Assembly: GCA_947625965.1 (NCBI GenBank)
Contig: CANQQO010000006.1
Span: 1-47,929 of the forward strand
DNA: 47,929 bases
From: an uncultured Oscillospiraceae bacterium
Lineage (GTDB): Bacteria > Bacillota > Clostridia > Oscillospirales > Oscillospiraceae
Direction: 5' to 3'
Below, one piece after another: positions 16,472 through 25,097 of the stretch. A program made the translations under genes and the position numbers. Below the pieces are notes generated by a model. The model was not told where the DNA came from. It did no database searches and saw only the letters and a list, made by a program, of their open reading frames with translations. Numbering within the stretch: position 1 is the first letter of the stretch; each line of letters begins with the position of its first letter.

Positions 16472-17648
16472 TTTCTATCATCTCCTCGCTGCGGACCCTG
16501 CCGATCATCTCCTGGCAGGCGTAGACCCCCGTCAGCCGGTAGACGCCGCTTTCGCAGTCAATGGTCTCCCGGTCCTCCAAAACGGAGCCCGCCACCATCT
16601 GCCGGGCCAGGTAGTCCTTGGAAAATTCCGTCAGGGTCCGGCCGGCCTCCTCCTGGGTCTGACGCGACGGGGCCGTCTCCCGATAGACCCAGGTCTCCAC
16701 CGCCAGCGCCACCGGCAGCTCAAACCCGCCCGGCAGGGTCAGCGTGTACTGTGCATACATTTTATCACATCCGGCACTGAAAATTCCACTGTCTTTGAAG
16801 AAATTTATGCGGTTTTTTCCCAAAATCAGGCTATATTTTTTCTCCGTCCGGGCGACGGCCCCCTTGCTCAGGCAATTTTCCGGGCTGACGGCCTCCATTT
16901 CCCGTTGGGTGCGGGCAAAAATCTCCGCTTCGGCCTGGGTGGCCTGGATGCACAGGCCCACATCGGTGTAGCCCGACACCAGCACCTCCCCCGCCTGGAC
17001 CGCCTGGCCCACCCGGCAGAGCTGGTTCCCCCGGAGGACCGTGCAGGAGGAAATGACCCCGTCCCGGGACGCCACGATGCTGCACACGCCCCCGGTCTTC
17101 TCCACCGGCTCGGCCTGGGTCCGCTCCCGGACGGAGATCACCGCGACACAGCCGGAGGTGTTCACCCCCGCCCACTGAAGCTCCGGGATGGCCTCCAAAA
17201 GGGCGTTTTTCATCTTTTCGCTGCGGACCTCCCGGCGGGAGGCTCCAAAGCCGATGCCGCATTGCGCCGCCTGCTCCACGATCAGCCGGGCCGGGACATT
17301 CCCGTTTCCCTCCACCTGGACAAAGAGGACCCGAGTGGGCAGGAAGATCGCCAGCGCCAGCAGCGCCGCCAGCCCGCAGACCAAAACCGGTCTTTTCCGC
17401 AGACCCGCCAGGGGCCAAAAGGCCCCCTCCCGGCCCAGGATCTCCAGCTTTTCCCCCCGGCGCTCAAAGAGCGCGGCGGCCCTGGGATAATCCCGGCGGG
17501 CCAGGACCATGGTCAGGTCCAGGGGACCGGTCGGATCTGCCTGGTAGACCGAGATGCCGCGCTCCCCCAGGGCGGAAAGGGCCCCCGCCAGGTCCGCGCT
17601 GGTGAGCCGGACCCGGACGGAGCCCGCCAGTGACCGAAAGATACCCAT
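16455..17648 (-). CDS. yqfD: Sporulation protein YqfD
   Basis: Mother-cell sporulation protein (SpoIV-related stage by homology). It has 397 aa. The ORF track extends the frame 301 codons upstream; the real start is MGIFRSLAGS at 17648, just after yqfC, with GGGGG upstream. A cytoplasmic N-terminal domain of about 90 residues precedes one membrane helix (VLVCGLAALLALAIFLP), then a large extracytoplasmic region with VEGNGNVPARLIVEQAAQCGI, reminiscent of POTRA-like domains. Confidence 0.9.
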   Translation of the reverse strand: MGIFRSLAGSVRVRLTSADLAGALSALGERGISVYQADPTGPLDLTMVLARRDYPRAAALFERRGEKLEILGREGAFWPLAGLRKRPVLVCGLAALLALAIFLPTRVLFVQVEGNGNVPARLIVEQAAQCGIGFGASRREVRSEKMKNALLEAIPELQWAGVNTSGCVAVISVRERTQAEPVEKTGGVCSIVASRDGVISSCTVLRGNQLCRVGQAVQAGEVLVSGYTDVGLCIQATQAEAEIFARTQREMEAVSPENCLSKGAVARTEKKYSLILGKNRINFFKDSGIFSAGCDKMYAQYTLTLPGGFELPVALAVETWVYRETAPSRQTQEEAGRTLTEFSKDYLARQMVAGSVLEDRETIDCESGVYRLTGVYACQEMIGRVRSEEMIESGKNH

Positions 17649-17650
17649 TA

Positions 17651-17929
17651 TTATTTCCCCCTTATCAGCGTCACACTGTCGATGCGGCCGGCAATGACCA
17701 ACTGCTCCTTCGTCATCCGGGCCAACTCCATTCCCCCGCCGCAGACCAGGATCTGACCGTACCGGACCCGGACCCGGATCTGTTCCCGGCCGTACTCCGT
17801 CACGCCCCGATGGTTTTCGATCAGTACCCTCCGGTCCCCCGCCAGCTCCACCAGCGGCTGGCCCGGCAGGGGCTCCGCGGGCAGGTCCGCCCCCTCCGTC
17901 AGCCGCTGCAATAGATTTTTTCCCGGCAT
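17651..17929 (-). CDS. yqfC: Sporulation protein YqfC
   Basis: A 92-aa YabP/YqfC family protein found only in endospore formers, always just before yqfD. The start is MPGKNLLQRL with GGGGGTG upstream; the ORF track's longer frame is spurious. Two nucleotides separate it from yqfD. The 82-nt gap to the divergent YlbJ-like gene could hold sporulation (sigma-E) promoters. On the minus strand CATATGCT weakly resembles a sigma-E -10, but no good -35 was found. Confidence 0.88.
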   Translation of the reverse strand: MPGKNLLQRLTEGADLPAEPLPGQPLVELAGDRRVLIENHRGVTEYGREQIRVRVRYGQILVCGGGMELARMTKEQLVIAGRIDSVTLIRGK

Positions 17930-18011
17930 GGCCGCACCCCCTTGGCAGAAGCATATGCCCGGGTTGGGATTTTTTTCCAGGAAGGGCCATAGATTCTTCC
18001 GAGGTGATCCC

Positions 18012-19031
18012 ATGCAGAATCGTTCCAAATCCTGCGCCGCCGTCTTTGCAGCGGGGGCCATGGCCCTGCTGATCCTGGACGCCAAGACCGCCCTGGCCGG
18101 AGCGCGGGAGGGGCTGGCCATCTGTATACAGACGGCGATCCCATCTTTGTTTCCCTTCTTTTTCCTCTCCACCCTGCTGACGGGAGCCCTGGTGGGGGCC
18201 AAAATGCCCCTGCTGCGGCCCCTGGGGCGGCTCTGCGGCGTCCCGGAGGGAGCCGAGTCCCTGCTGGCCGTGGGCTTTCTGGGGGGCTATCCCACCGGCG
18301 CGGCCAATGTGGCGCAGGCGGAGGCGGCCGGTCAACTGGACAGGGCGTCGGCCCGAAGGATGCTGGGCTTTTGCAGCAACGCCGGGCCCGCTTTCCTCTT
18401 CGGAATGACCGCTGGGTCCTTTTCCGGGCCCCACATTCCCTGGATCCTCTGGGCCGTCCACATTACTTCCGCTCTGCTGACCGCCTGGTCCCTGCCCGGA
18501 AAGGAGGCGGCCAGGGCCGCCCTGCCCCCCTCCCGTCCGCCGGACGCCCGGCAAGCTCTGAATCGGGCCATAACCGCTATGGCCGGGGTCTGCGGATGGG
18601 TGATCCTGTTCCGGGTGCTGCTGGCCGTTCTGCGGCGGTGGTTCCTTTGGATGCTGCCCAAGCCCCTGCAGATCGCGGTTGCGGGGGCGCTGGAGCTGGT
18701 GGGCGGCGTCTGCTCCCTGGGGGAGCTTCCCGGGGAGGGTATGCGCTTTGTCCTCTGCGCCGGGATGCTGGCCTTTGGAGGGGTGTGCGTGGGGATGCAG
18801 ACCCTATCCGTCACCGGAGAGCTGGGACTGGGGATGTATCTGCCCGGCAAGGGACTGCAAACCCTGTTCAGTCTTCTGCTGGCGGAGGCGCTGTTGCCGG
18901 CGCTGTATCCCCAGGAGGCGGGGCTTCCCGCTCCCGTGTGCCTGGCGGTCCTGGCCGGGGCGGTCCTGCTCCCCGCTTTTTTCGGGAAAAGGGAAAAAAG
19001 AAGTGGCAATTCCGCCGCTCTGGGTGTATAA
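18012..19031 (+). CDS. YlbJ/SpoVV-like sporulation membrane protein
   Basis: A 339-aa polytopic protein of the nucleoside-recognition (Gate) superfamily. The motifs IPSLFPFFFLSTLLTGAL and FLGGYPTGAANVAQ match the conserved Gate positions of YlbJ, which in Bacillus (as SpoVV) is needed for dipicolinate movement into the forespore. It is divergent from yqfC/yqfD, supporting a spore role. The start at 18012 has GAGGTGAT 4 nt upstream; the ORF track start lies 28 codons earlier inside the yqfC leader. About 8-9 hydrophobic helices. Identity to YlbJ is inferred from motifs only. Confidence 0.65.
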   Translation: MQNRSKSCAAVFAAGAMALLILDAKTALAGAREGLAICIQTAIPSLFPFFFLSTLLTGALVGAKMPLLRPLGRLCGVPEGAESLLAVGFLGGYPTGAANVAQAEAAGQLDRASARRMLGFCSNAGPAFLFGMTAGSFSGPHIPWILWAVHITSALLTAWSLPGKEAARAALPPSRPPDARQALNRAITAMAGVCGWVILFRVLLAVLRRWFLWMLPKPLQIAVAGALELVGGVCSLGELPGEGMRFVLCAGMLAFGGVCVGMQTLSVTGELGLGMYLPGKGLQTLFSLLLAEALLPALYPQEAGLPAPVCLAVLAGAVLLPAFFGKREKRSGNSAALGV

Positions 19032-19059
19032 TGGAGAAAATACGAAGGAGGCGGAAACC

Positions 19060-19269
19060 ATGCTCTTCCGAAAAAACCAACCCCGCTCCTGTCTGTACTG
19101 CGCCCGTGGGACGAAGCTCGAGGATGGCGGCGTCCTCTGCGCGAAAAAGGGCCTGCGCCAGGGCGACGACCCCTGCCGGGGCTTCCGCTACGACCCCCTC
19201 AAGCGGATCCCTCCCAAACCCAAGGCCCTGGACTTTGACAAGTACCAGGAAGAGGATTTTTCCCTGTAA
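19060..19269 (+). CDS. Small Cys-rich protein (putative zinc ribbon)
   Basis: A 69-aa protein starting at the ATG at 19060 with AAGGAGG 10 nt upstream; the longer ORF-track frame reads through the previous gene. Four Cys (CLYC, then C27 and C39) suggest a metal site. The tail KALDFDKYQEEDFSL is acidic and aromatic. It lies 28 nt after the YlbJ-like gene and ends at a terminator. No function is known. Confidence 0.7.
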   Translation: MLFRKNQPRSCLYCARGTKLEDGGVLCAKKGLRQGDDPCRGFRYDPLKRIPPKPKALDFDKYQEEDFSL

Positions 19270-19276
19270 AAAATGC

Positions 19277-19300
19277 AAGGCCGGGCATTTGCCCGGCCTT
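19277..19300. terminator. Hairpin between convergent genes
   Basis: AAGGCCGGGC / GCCCGGCCTT with an ATTT loop separates the Cys-rich gene from the convergent nucleotidase-like gene. On the minus strand it is followed by GCATTTTTT. Confidence 0.65.
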
Positions 19301-19303
19301 AAC

Positions 19304-20896
19304 TTACTCCGCTTGGAGCATCCCATTTTGTGTCTTCTGAAAATAGAACAGCAAGATCTGCTGGTTTCTGACGCCGTTGTTTTGGAGTACCGGGCACCCA
19401 TCCAGCATGGTGTAGCCGCCGTCCCCGTAGAGGAGCAGTCCGCAGCTCCCCGCCAGGGTGTACTTGGAGGCGCGGGCCAAAGGCGTTCCGTTGACCCGGA
19501 CGTTGGACACCCGGCGCGGTCCCTGGACCTCCACAAAATCCCCGTTGCCGTCCAGCAGAACGCCGGAGGGAATAGTCTCGTCCACGTCGTAGGTCAGTCC
19601 CGCCCCGTTCAGGCAGGGAGTTTCCCCGCCCATGGCCGCCATTTCCAGCAGATCCAAAAGCTGTTGGCCGGTGATCTCCACTACGCAGGCACAATCCTCC
19701 GCCGGCAGGAGACTCAGCAAGTCCCGGTGGGTCACGGTCCCCTTTCGGATCTCGCCGGTCAGGTCGCTGCCCAGAACCAGAGCGATGTTCGTCCCCAGGA
19801 CGGACCGGTACGCCTCGGCGCAGAATCGTCCCAGGTCCGAGGGCTCGTCCGTATCCAGCGGCAGGTCCCGCCCGGAGCGGCCGGCGGAGCGGTTCTTCCA
19901 CTTTTCCAGATCGTCCTGGATCCTCCCGACCTGGCTCTCCACCTCCGGGTCCGGCGTGAGGGCATCCGGGGCGGATTCCCGCTCCACGGTTTTCCGCGAA
20001 AGATCCACCCGCAGAGCGGCCGTTTCGCCGGGAGCCGGAGCGCAGAGGTACACGGTGTTGCCGTCCTTGTCCTTGACCCGCTCCACGCCGGGGGCGGAGA
20101 CGGAATTGCCATCCAAGTAGACAAGCATTCCCGTGGTGTTGGCGATGATCTCGGCGGAGGTCCAGGGCATACTGTCTAAGTCCAGGCCCGTGTGGCCGAT
20201 GCAGATGACGTAGTCCGCCCCCTCGGTTTTGGCCTGGTCGATGGCGGACTGGACCCGGTCGTAGAGGGCCTGGCCGTCGTCTTCTGCGCAGAAGGAATAA
20301 CGGGGCGAGCCCTTTCCGTCGGTAAAATCGGCAAAGATCGCCTTATCCTGGGTCTGGGGGGCGCAGACGCCTATAAAAGCCACCTGATACTCCCCAAAGC
20401 TGCGGATCGCGTAGGGGGAGAACACGGGCTCCCCGGTGGTCAGGTCGATCCAATTGCAGGCGAGGAAGGAAAATTTCGCCTGCCGTGACGCCCGGAGCAA
20501 CGCCTCCACCCCGCCGTCGAAATCATGCTCTCCCGGCACGGCAAAGTCAAAGCCCGCCGCGTTCATCAGCGCGGCCGCGTAGTCTCCCTCCTCCGGCAGG
20601 CCAAGCTGGTCCTCGGAGAGGGTGTCGCCGCCCCCCAGGAGCAGCGTATTCTCCCCCTGGGCCTTCCAGGCGGCCAGAGCGGCCCAGTCGGTCTCCGACG
20701 CCTCCGCCGGCAGACCGGTGCATTGACTTCCGCCGGTAAACAACAGGAGCAGCTCCCCCGCCTCCTGGCCGGCGGCCTGGGTCTGGGCCGGGAGGGTCTC
20801 CCTGTTCGACGGCTCCGTGGGGTCCGCCGGGTCCTTGGCGCAGCCGGTGAGCAGCAGAGCCAGAATGAGAATGATCGAAAACCAGCGCTTTGCCAT
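19304..20896 (-). CDS. Lipoprotein with degenerate 5'-nucleotidase fold
   Basis: A 530-aa secreted lipoprotein: the signal peptide ends in the lipobox LLLTGC. The start at 20896 (MAKRWFS) has GGGAGG upstream; the ORF track is 14 codons too long. The two-domain layout of UshA-type 5'-nucleotidases is present, but the signature sites are eroded: the first metal motif (D-x-H) reads GGSQ, GNHE/D is GEHDFD, DGHSH is DGNSV, and the C-terminal NGG-IR loop reads LGSDLTGEI. GGGDT and GHTG survive. It is probably a binding or structural protein rather than an enzyme. A TATACT box precedes it. Confidence 0.75.
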   Translation of the reverse strand: MAKRWFSIILILALLLTGCAKDPADPTEPSNRETLPAQTQAAGQEAGELLLLFTGGSQCTGLPAEASETDWAALAAWKAQGENTLLLGGGDTLSEDQLGLPEEGDYAAALMNAAGFDFAVPGEHDFDGGVEALLRASRQAKFSFLACNWIDLTTGEPVFSPYAIRSFGEYQVAFIGVCAPQTQDKAIFADFTDGKGSPRYSFCAEDDGQALYDRVQSAIDQAKTEGADYVICIGHTGLDLDSMPWTSAEIIANTTGMLVYLDGNSVSAPGVERVKDKDGNTVYLCAPAPGETAALRVDLSRKTVERESAPDALTPDPEVESQVGRIQDDLEKWKNRSAGRSGRDLPLDTDEPSDLGRFCAEAYRSVLGTNIALVLGSDLTGEIRKGTVTHRDLLSLLPAEDCACVVEITGQQLLDLLEMAAMGGETPCLNGAGLTYDVDETIPSGVLLDGNGDFVEVQGPRRVSNVRVNGTPLARASKYTLAGSCGLLLYGDGGYTMLDGCPVLQNNGVRNQQILLFYFQKTQNGMLQAE

Positions 20897-20958
20897 AGTG
20901 TGCCTCCCGTTTCTTTCATAGTAGGAAGTATAGCACACATTTGTGAATAAATCTACCC

Positions 20959-20993
20959 AAAAAAATAAGCCCGGACGGAGTTTCCGTCCGGGC
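20959..20993 (-). terminator. Intrinsic terminator of the sigma/anti-sigma unit
   Basis: GCCCGGACGGA / TCCGTCCGGGC with a 3-nt loop is followed on the minus strand by TTATTTTTTT, 9 nt after the gene ending at 21002. Confidence 0.9.
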
Positions 20994-21001
20994 GTTGTCG
21001 A

Positions 21002-21739
21002 TCAGACGCGCTCGTCGTAAAGGAACAGAAAGTAGCCGTAGTCTGCCAGGGCCGGGAAATTCACCAGTTGATCGTAGGTGGCGTGGAGCGTGAAAGCATA
21101 GTGATTTTGCTCCCCGTCAAAGTAAGTTTCATAGGCCACGATATAGCCCAGGCCGAACAGGCGCTCCCTCTCGCCCTGGACCCAGGACCCGTCCTGGGGC
21201 TGCTGCTCGCCGTTTTGAAATACGTCCACATAGACCCGGTAGCACCGATCCGCGCCGTATTCCTCCAGGGCTCCCCGGAGGGGCATGGAGAAACCGACCT
21301 GACCGTTCTCCGGGGCGGCGTAGCAGGCGGACTCGCCCCCGCCGTAGCCCGAGATCAGCTCCATCGGATCGTCGATTGGAAAGCTGGGGTCCCCCACGCC
21401 CACAAAGGGCCCGGCAGCCGCACCCTGCCCCTGGGCAGCGGGCGGCGACGGCTCTGTCGTCTCATTTTGAGACTGGGTCTGGGAAGGAAAACGGACCTGC
21501 GGTCCGGACGCGGCTCCGGGGCCGATCGTGTCCGTCTGGCTCGGCTTTGGCACATAGCCTGGGGCAAACTGGGACGCGCTCTGGCCGGGCAGCATCCAGA
21601 GCTTCAGTACAAGCAGCAGGGCCAGACAGGCCGCCGCAGCTCCGATGGATGTCAGCAGCCGCGCCCCCCAGCGGCGGCGACGGCGGATCTGATCGCTGCG
21701 GGCGAGGACCCGCTCGGCGACTTCTTTAGGATCCCTCAT
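21002..21739 (-). CDS. Membrane-anchored putative anti-sigma factor
   Basis: A 245-aa protein with one membrane helix (about 35-55). The cytoplasmic N-terminus is short and basic (QIRRRRRW); outside there is a Pro/Gln/Ser-rich linker (about 60-110) and a folded C-terminal domain rich in Tyr. The start MRDPKEVAER has AGGAGG upstream and overlaps the sigma gene by 14 nt, so the pair is translationally coupled. No zinc anti-sigma (ZAS) motif is visible; the role is inferred from position only. DUF4179-type anti-sigma factors have a similar layout. Confidence 0.6.
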   Translation of the reverse strand: MRDPKEVAERVLARSDQIRRRRRWGARLLTSIGAAAACLALLLVLKLWMLPGQSASQFAPGYVPKPSQTDTIGPGAASGPQVRFPSQTQSQNETTEPSPPAAQGQGAAAGPFVGVGDPSFPIDDPMELISGYGGGESACYAAPENGQVGFSMPLRGALEEYGADRCYRVYVDVFQNGEQQPQDGSWVQGERERLFGLGYIVAYETYFDGEQNHYAFTLHATYDQLVNFPALADYGYFLFLYDERV

Positions 21740-22268
21740 GAAAATAACCCTCCTTTTCAAGCTGCGTTTTCAGACTCAGGCGGCCCCGGTGGAGGAGATT
21801 TTCCACCTGGCGCTTGGTCTTCTTCATGACGGCGGCCACCTGTTCGTTGCTCATGTCCTCAAAATAGGACAGGTGCAGGGCCTGGCGGTACTCGGGGTTC
21901 AGCTTGGAAAGGGCCCGGTGGACTTCGATGCGCTCCTCCTGGCGCAGATACGCCGCTTCCAGGCTTTCCAGTTCCCCCTGGTCCTCCTCCAGGGACGCGT
22001 CCCGGCGGTGGCGGCGGAGATAGTCGATGGCCAGGTGCCGGCCGATGGTGTAGAGCCAGGTCTTGAAGGTGTGCTTTTCCGAGAACCGGGGGCGGTCCGC
22101 CGCCAGTTTTACAAAAGTATCCTCCATCAGGTCCTCTGCGGCGGAGAGATCGCCGGTGATCCCCGCGAGATAGAGGGTCAGTCCCTGCTGGTAGTCCCGA
22201 ATGATCTCCACCAGGGCCTCTCTGTCCCCACCCAGAAAACGGCGGTAGCTACTTGCACCGTTGTCCAT
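21726..22268 (-). CDS. ECF-type RNA polymerase sigma factor
   Basis: A 180-aa sigma-70 family protein. Region 2 spans about 10-80 (DLMEDTFVKL, TFKTWLYTIGRHLAIDYLRR) and region 4 about 115-170 (LSYFEDMSNEQVAAVMKKT, VENLLHRGRLSLKTQL). The ORF track's first 45 codons are untranslated leader: GGAGGGGAGAGA lies directly before MDNGASSYRRF. It is followed by its presumed anti-sigma factor. The target genes are unknown; the adjacent nucleotidase-like lipoprotein is one candidate. Confidence 0.9.
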   Translation of the reverse strand: MDNGASSYRRFLGGDREALVEIIRDYQQGLTLYLAGITGDLSAAEDLMEDTFVKLAADRPRFSEKHTFKTWLYTIGRHLAIDYLRRHRRDASLEEDQGELESLEAAYLRQEERIEVHRALSKLNPEYRQALHLSYFEDMSNEQVAAVMKKTKRQVENLLHRGRLSLKTQLEKEGYFHEGS

Positions 22269-22354
22269 TCTCTCCCCTCCTTTCAAAAGGCCTTGAGGAT
22301 GCCTTTCACCTATTAAACGCAGAAGGGCGGGATTTCTCTCACCCACTGGAAAAA

Positions 22355-22383
22355 AATTTTTGCCGGGGGACCCGGCAAAAATT
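22355..22383. terminator. Perfect bidirectional terminator
   Basis: AATTTTTGCCGGG and its exact complement around a GGA loop (13 bp), with A/T tracts at both ends. It lies 116 nt after recR and insulates the sigma factor gene. Confidence 0.85.
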
Positions 22384-22498
22384 CGCTCTTCCTTTTCAAA
22401 CACGGTATGCGCCTGGACATCTCACAGGCGGCGGTGATGGGCGGGCAAAAACGCCGCGCCCCTTCCGGCCGGTCCCGTACCTGGCCGGGGCCGCTGAG

Positions 22499-23098
22499 TC
22501 ATATCTCCTGCCGGCCCTCCAGGGCCCGGGAGAGGGTCACCTCGTCGGCGTATTCCAACTGGCTGCCGGCGGGAACGCCGTAGGCCAGGCGGGTCACCTT
22601 GACCTCCAGGGGGCGCAGAAGGCGGGAGATGTACATGGCCGTCGCCTCTCCCTCCGTGTCCGGGTTGGTGGCCATGATGACCTCCCGGACATTCCCGGCG
22701 GCCACACGGGTCAGAAGCTCCTTGATGCGGATGTCGTCCTGGGTCACGTGGTTCAGCGGCGAGATCACCCCGTGGAGGACGTGGTAGACCCCGTCAAATT
22801 CTCTGGCCCGCTCCATGGCGATCACGTCCCTGGGCTCGGCGACCACGCAGATGAGACTGTGGTCCCGGGTGTCGTCGTCGCAGATGGGACAGATGTCCCG
22901 ATCCGTCAGATTTTGGCAAACGGGGCAGGTGTGGACCTCCTGTTTGGCGGCCAGAATGGCGTCCGCCAGGGCCTGGGCGTCTTCCAGGGGGAGGCTCAGC
23001 ACATGGAACGCCAGACGCTGGGCCGTCTTGCCGCCGATGCCGGGCAGCCGCGCAAACTGGTCCGCCAGGTCTTGGAGCGCCGCGGGAAAATACTGCAT
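22499..23098 (-). CDS. recR: Recombination protein RecR
   Basis: RecFOR pathway mediator; forms a clamp with RecO. At 199 aa it is normal length. A helix-hairpin-helix N-terminus (LPGIGGKTAQRLAFH), a four-Cys zinc site (CPVC, CPIC), then a Toprim domain (ICVVAEPRDVIAMER, MATNPDTEGEATAMYI). It follows ybaB by 9 nt. Confidence 0.96.
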   Translation of the reverse strand: MQYFPAALQDLADQFARLPGIGGKTAQRLAFHVLSLPLEDAQALADAILAAKQEVHTCPVCQNLTDRDICPICDDDTRDHSLICVVAEPRDVIAMERAREFDGVYHVLHGVISPLNHVTQDDIRIKELLTRVAAGNVREVIMATNPDTEGEATAMYISRLLRPLEVKVTRLAYGVPAGSQLEYADEVTLSRALEGRQEI

Positions 23099-23107
23099 GG
23101 CGCCTCC

Positions 23108-23452
23108 TTAGAACAGCCCGCCCAGGTTCAGCCCGCCGGTGAGACGGGACATGGAGTTGGCGGAGTCCGTCTCCGCCGCCCGCAGGGCCTCGTTTACAGC
23201 GGCGATGACCATGTCCTGGAGCATTTCCACGTCGTCGGGGTCCACCGCCTCGGGCTTGATCTCCAGGTTCAAAAGCTGATGCTTGCCGTTGACCGTGGCG
23301 GTGACCATCCCGCCGCCGGCGGCGGAGGAATAGGTCTTGGTCTCCATTTCTTCCTGAATACGCAGCATCTCCTGCTGCATTTTTTGGGCCTGCTTCATCA
23401 TCGCGGCCTGATTCATTCCGCCGGGCATCCCCCGGAATCCACCTTTTGCCAT
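23108..23452 (-). CDS. YbaB/EbfC family nucleoid-associated protein
   Basis: A 114-aa DNA-binding protein encoded between dnaX and recR as in most Firmicutes. The N-terminal Met/Gly/Gln-rich stretch (GGMNQAAMMKQAQKMQQEM) leads into the YbaB core (VTATVNGKHQLLNLEIKPEAVDP). The C-terminal MSRLTGGLNLGGLF is also typical. Confidence 0.93.
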   Translation of the reverse strand: MAKGGFRGMPGGMNQAAMMKQAQKMQQEMLRIQEEMETKTYSSAAGGGMVTATVNGKHQLLNLEIKPEAVDPDDVEMLQDMVIAAVNEALRAAETDSANSMSRLTGGLNLGGLF

Positions 23453-23463
23453 GGTAACAACTC

Positions 23464-25074
23464 CTAGTCTTTAATATTTATGATCTCTGAATGGTCCCGG
23501 CCGAAGCGGAGGAGCCGCTCCATGGGACCGTTGTTCGCGGGTCTGCTCGACAGGTCCACCGCCGCAGCGCCCACCTGCCGGTTCAGAATGGCGCCGGCCT
23601 TCTGGGCGACCAGGCTCAGGATCTCCGGCTTGTTGACCATCTGATAGGTAAACGAATTGGTACATTGCAATACCACCTGACCGTCCCGGTAGACGCCCTT
23701 CACGGGGGCGTTGTCCGTGGCGGAAAAGAAGCCGGAGGCCGGCGGGGACAGGCTTTTCCGCACTGCGGCGGCCACCTCGGTCCAGAAGCCCAGAGGGACC
23801 TCCTCCGCAGGAGGCTCCGGCGGGACCTCGGTCTCCGGCTCCGGCACCGCTTCGGGTCCTTCGGACCGGGCCGGGGCGGGGCCGCTCACCGGGGTGCCGG
23901 GCTGCGGCTGGGGGGCGGGGAAATCGCCCCTTTGGAGGCGTTCCTCCAGACGGGTCAAACGGGAATTCATGGCCTGGGCGTCCAGGGACAGCTCCGGCTG
24001 GCACAGCTTCAGAATACACAGCTCCGCGTCCATCCGGCGGCTGGCGCTGCGGACAAAGCCGGCGGCGCACGTTTGAAGCTCCTCCATTATCCGGGCCAGC
24101 TCCCCCGTGGAGAAGCGGCCCGCAAGGGTCTGGGCGTCCCGGTCGTCGGCCACGCCGGAGAGCATGGGAAGCCCCGCGTCCCCGGCGGTCTTCAGGATCA
24201 GCAGGTCCCGGGTCAGGCAGGCCAGCTCGTCCAGGAGAGCCCCCAGGTCCTTCCCCTCGGAATAAAAGCGGTTGAAGAGGGCCAGGGCACCCTTCGTGTC
24301 CCGGTCCGCCACGCGGCTCAGGAGGGCGGCGCTGCCCTGGATGCCGGCAATACCCAGGCAGTCGCACACGGTCTGGGCGTTCAGCTCGCCGGAGGTGGCG
24401 GAGGCGCACTGATCCAGCAGACTCAAAGCGTCCCGCATACCGCCGTCGGCCAGGCGGGCCAGGGTCCGGGCGGCGGAGTCGTCCAGGTCGATACCCTCGT
24501 GATACGCCACGTATTGGAGCCGTGCGGCGATCTCCTCCGCGCTGATGCGCCGGAAGGCAAAGCGCTGGCACCGGGACAAAATGGTGGCGGGGACCTTGTG
24601 CAGCTCCGTGGTGGCCAGGATGAACAGCAGATGCTTGGGCGGCTCCTCCAGGATCTTCAGCAGGGCGTTGAAGGCGGAGATGGAGAGCATATGGACCTCG
24701 TCGATGATATACACCCGCATCTTCACCTGGGAGGGGGTGTAGACCGCGTCGTCCCGCAGGTCCCGGACGTTGTCCACCCCGTTGTTGGAGGCGGCGTCGA
24801 TCTCCAAAACGTCCATGCAGGAGCCGGAGTCGATGGCCTGGCAGGCGGCGCAGCGGTTGCAGGGGTTGCCGTCCTGGGGGTCCAGGCAGTTCACCGCCTT
24901 GGCCAGGATCTTGGCGCTGCTGGTCTTCCCGGTGCCCCGGGAGCCAGTGAACAGATAGGCGTGGCCCAGGCGGCCGGTGGCGATCTGGTTTTTCAGGGTC
25001 TGGGTCACCGCCCGCTGGCCCACCACATCGTCAAAGGTCTGGGGACGGTATTTACGGTAGAGAGCCTGGTACAT
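23464..25074 (-). CDS. dnaX: DNA polymerase III subunits gamma/tau
   Basis: Clamp-loader ATPase. It has 536 aa from MYQALYRKYRP. The ORF track runs 53 codons upstream into the SRP RNA, which is not coding; GGGGG lies before the chosen ATG. Walker A GSRGTGKTSSAK, a zinc site (CLDPQDGNPCNRCAAC), DEVHMLS, and a Pro-rich linker (about 375-430) before the tau C-terminal domain. No A-run slippery site was seen, so only the full-length form is expected. Confidence 0.95.
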   Translation of the reverse strand: MYQALYRKYRPQTFDDVVGQRAVTQTLKNQIATGRLGHAYLFTGSRGTGKTSSAKILAKAVNCLDPQDGNPCNRCAACQAIDSGSCMDVLEIDAASNNGVDNVRDLRDDAVYTPSQVKMRVYIIDEVHMLSISAFNALLKILEEPPKHLLFILATTELHKVPATILSRCQRFAFRRISAEEIAARLQYVAYHEGIDLDDSAARTLARLADGGMRDALSLLDQCASATSGELNAQTVCDCLGIAGIQGSAALLSRVADRDTKGALALFNRFYSEGKDLGALLDELACLTRDLLILKTAGDAGLPMLSGVADDRDAQTLAGRFSTGELARIMEELQTCAAGFVRSASRRMDAELCILKLCQPELSLDAQAMNSRLTRLEERLQRGDFPAPQPQPGTPVSGPAPARSEGPEAVPEPETEVPPEPPAEEVPLGFWTEVAAAVRKSLSPPASGFFSATDNAPVKGVYRDGQVVLQCTNSFTYQMVNKPEILSLVAQKAGAILNRQVGAAAVDLSSRPANNGPMERLLRFGRDHSEIINIKD

Positions 25075-25097
25075 GATGTCCCCCTTTCCAGAATAGG

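Noticed and set aside
23464-25074. Programmed frameshift in dnaX
   Set aside because: No slippery A-run in the region where gamma would end.
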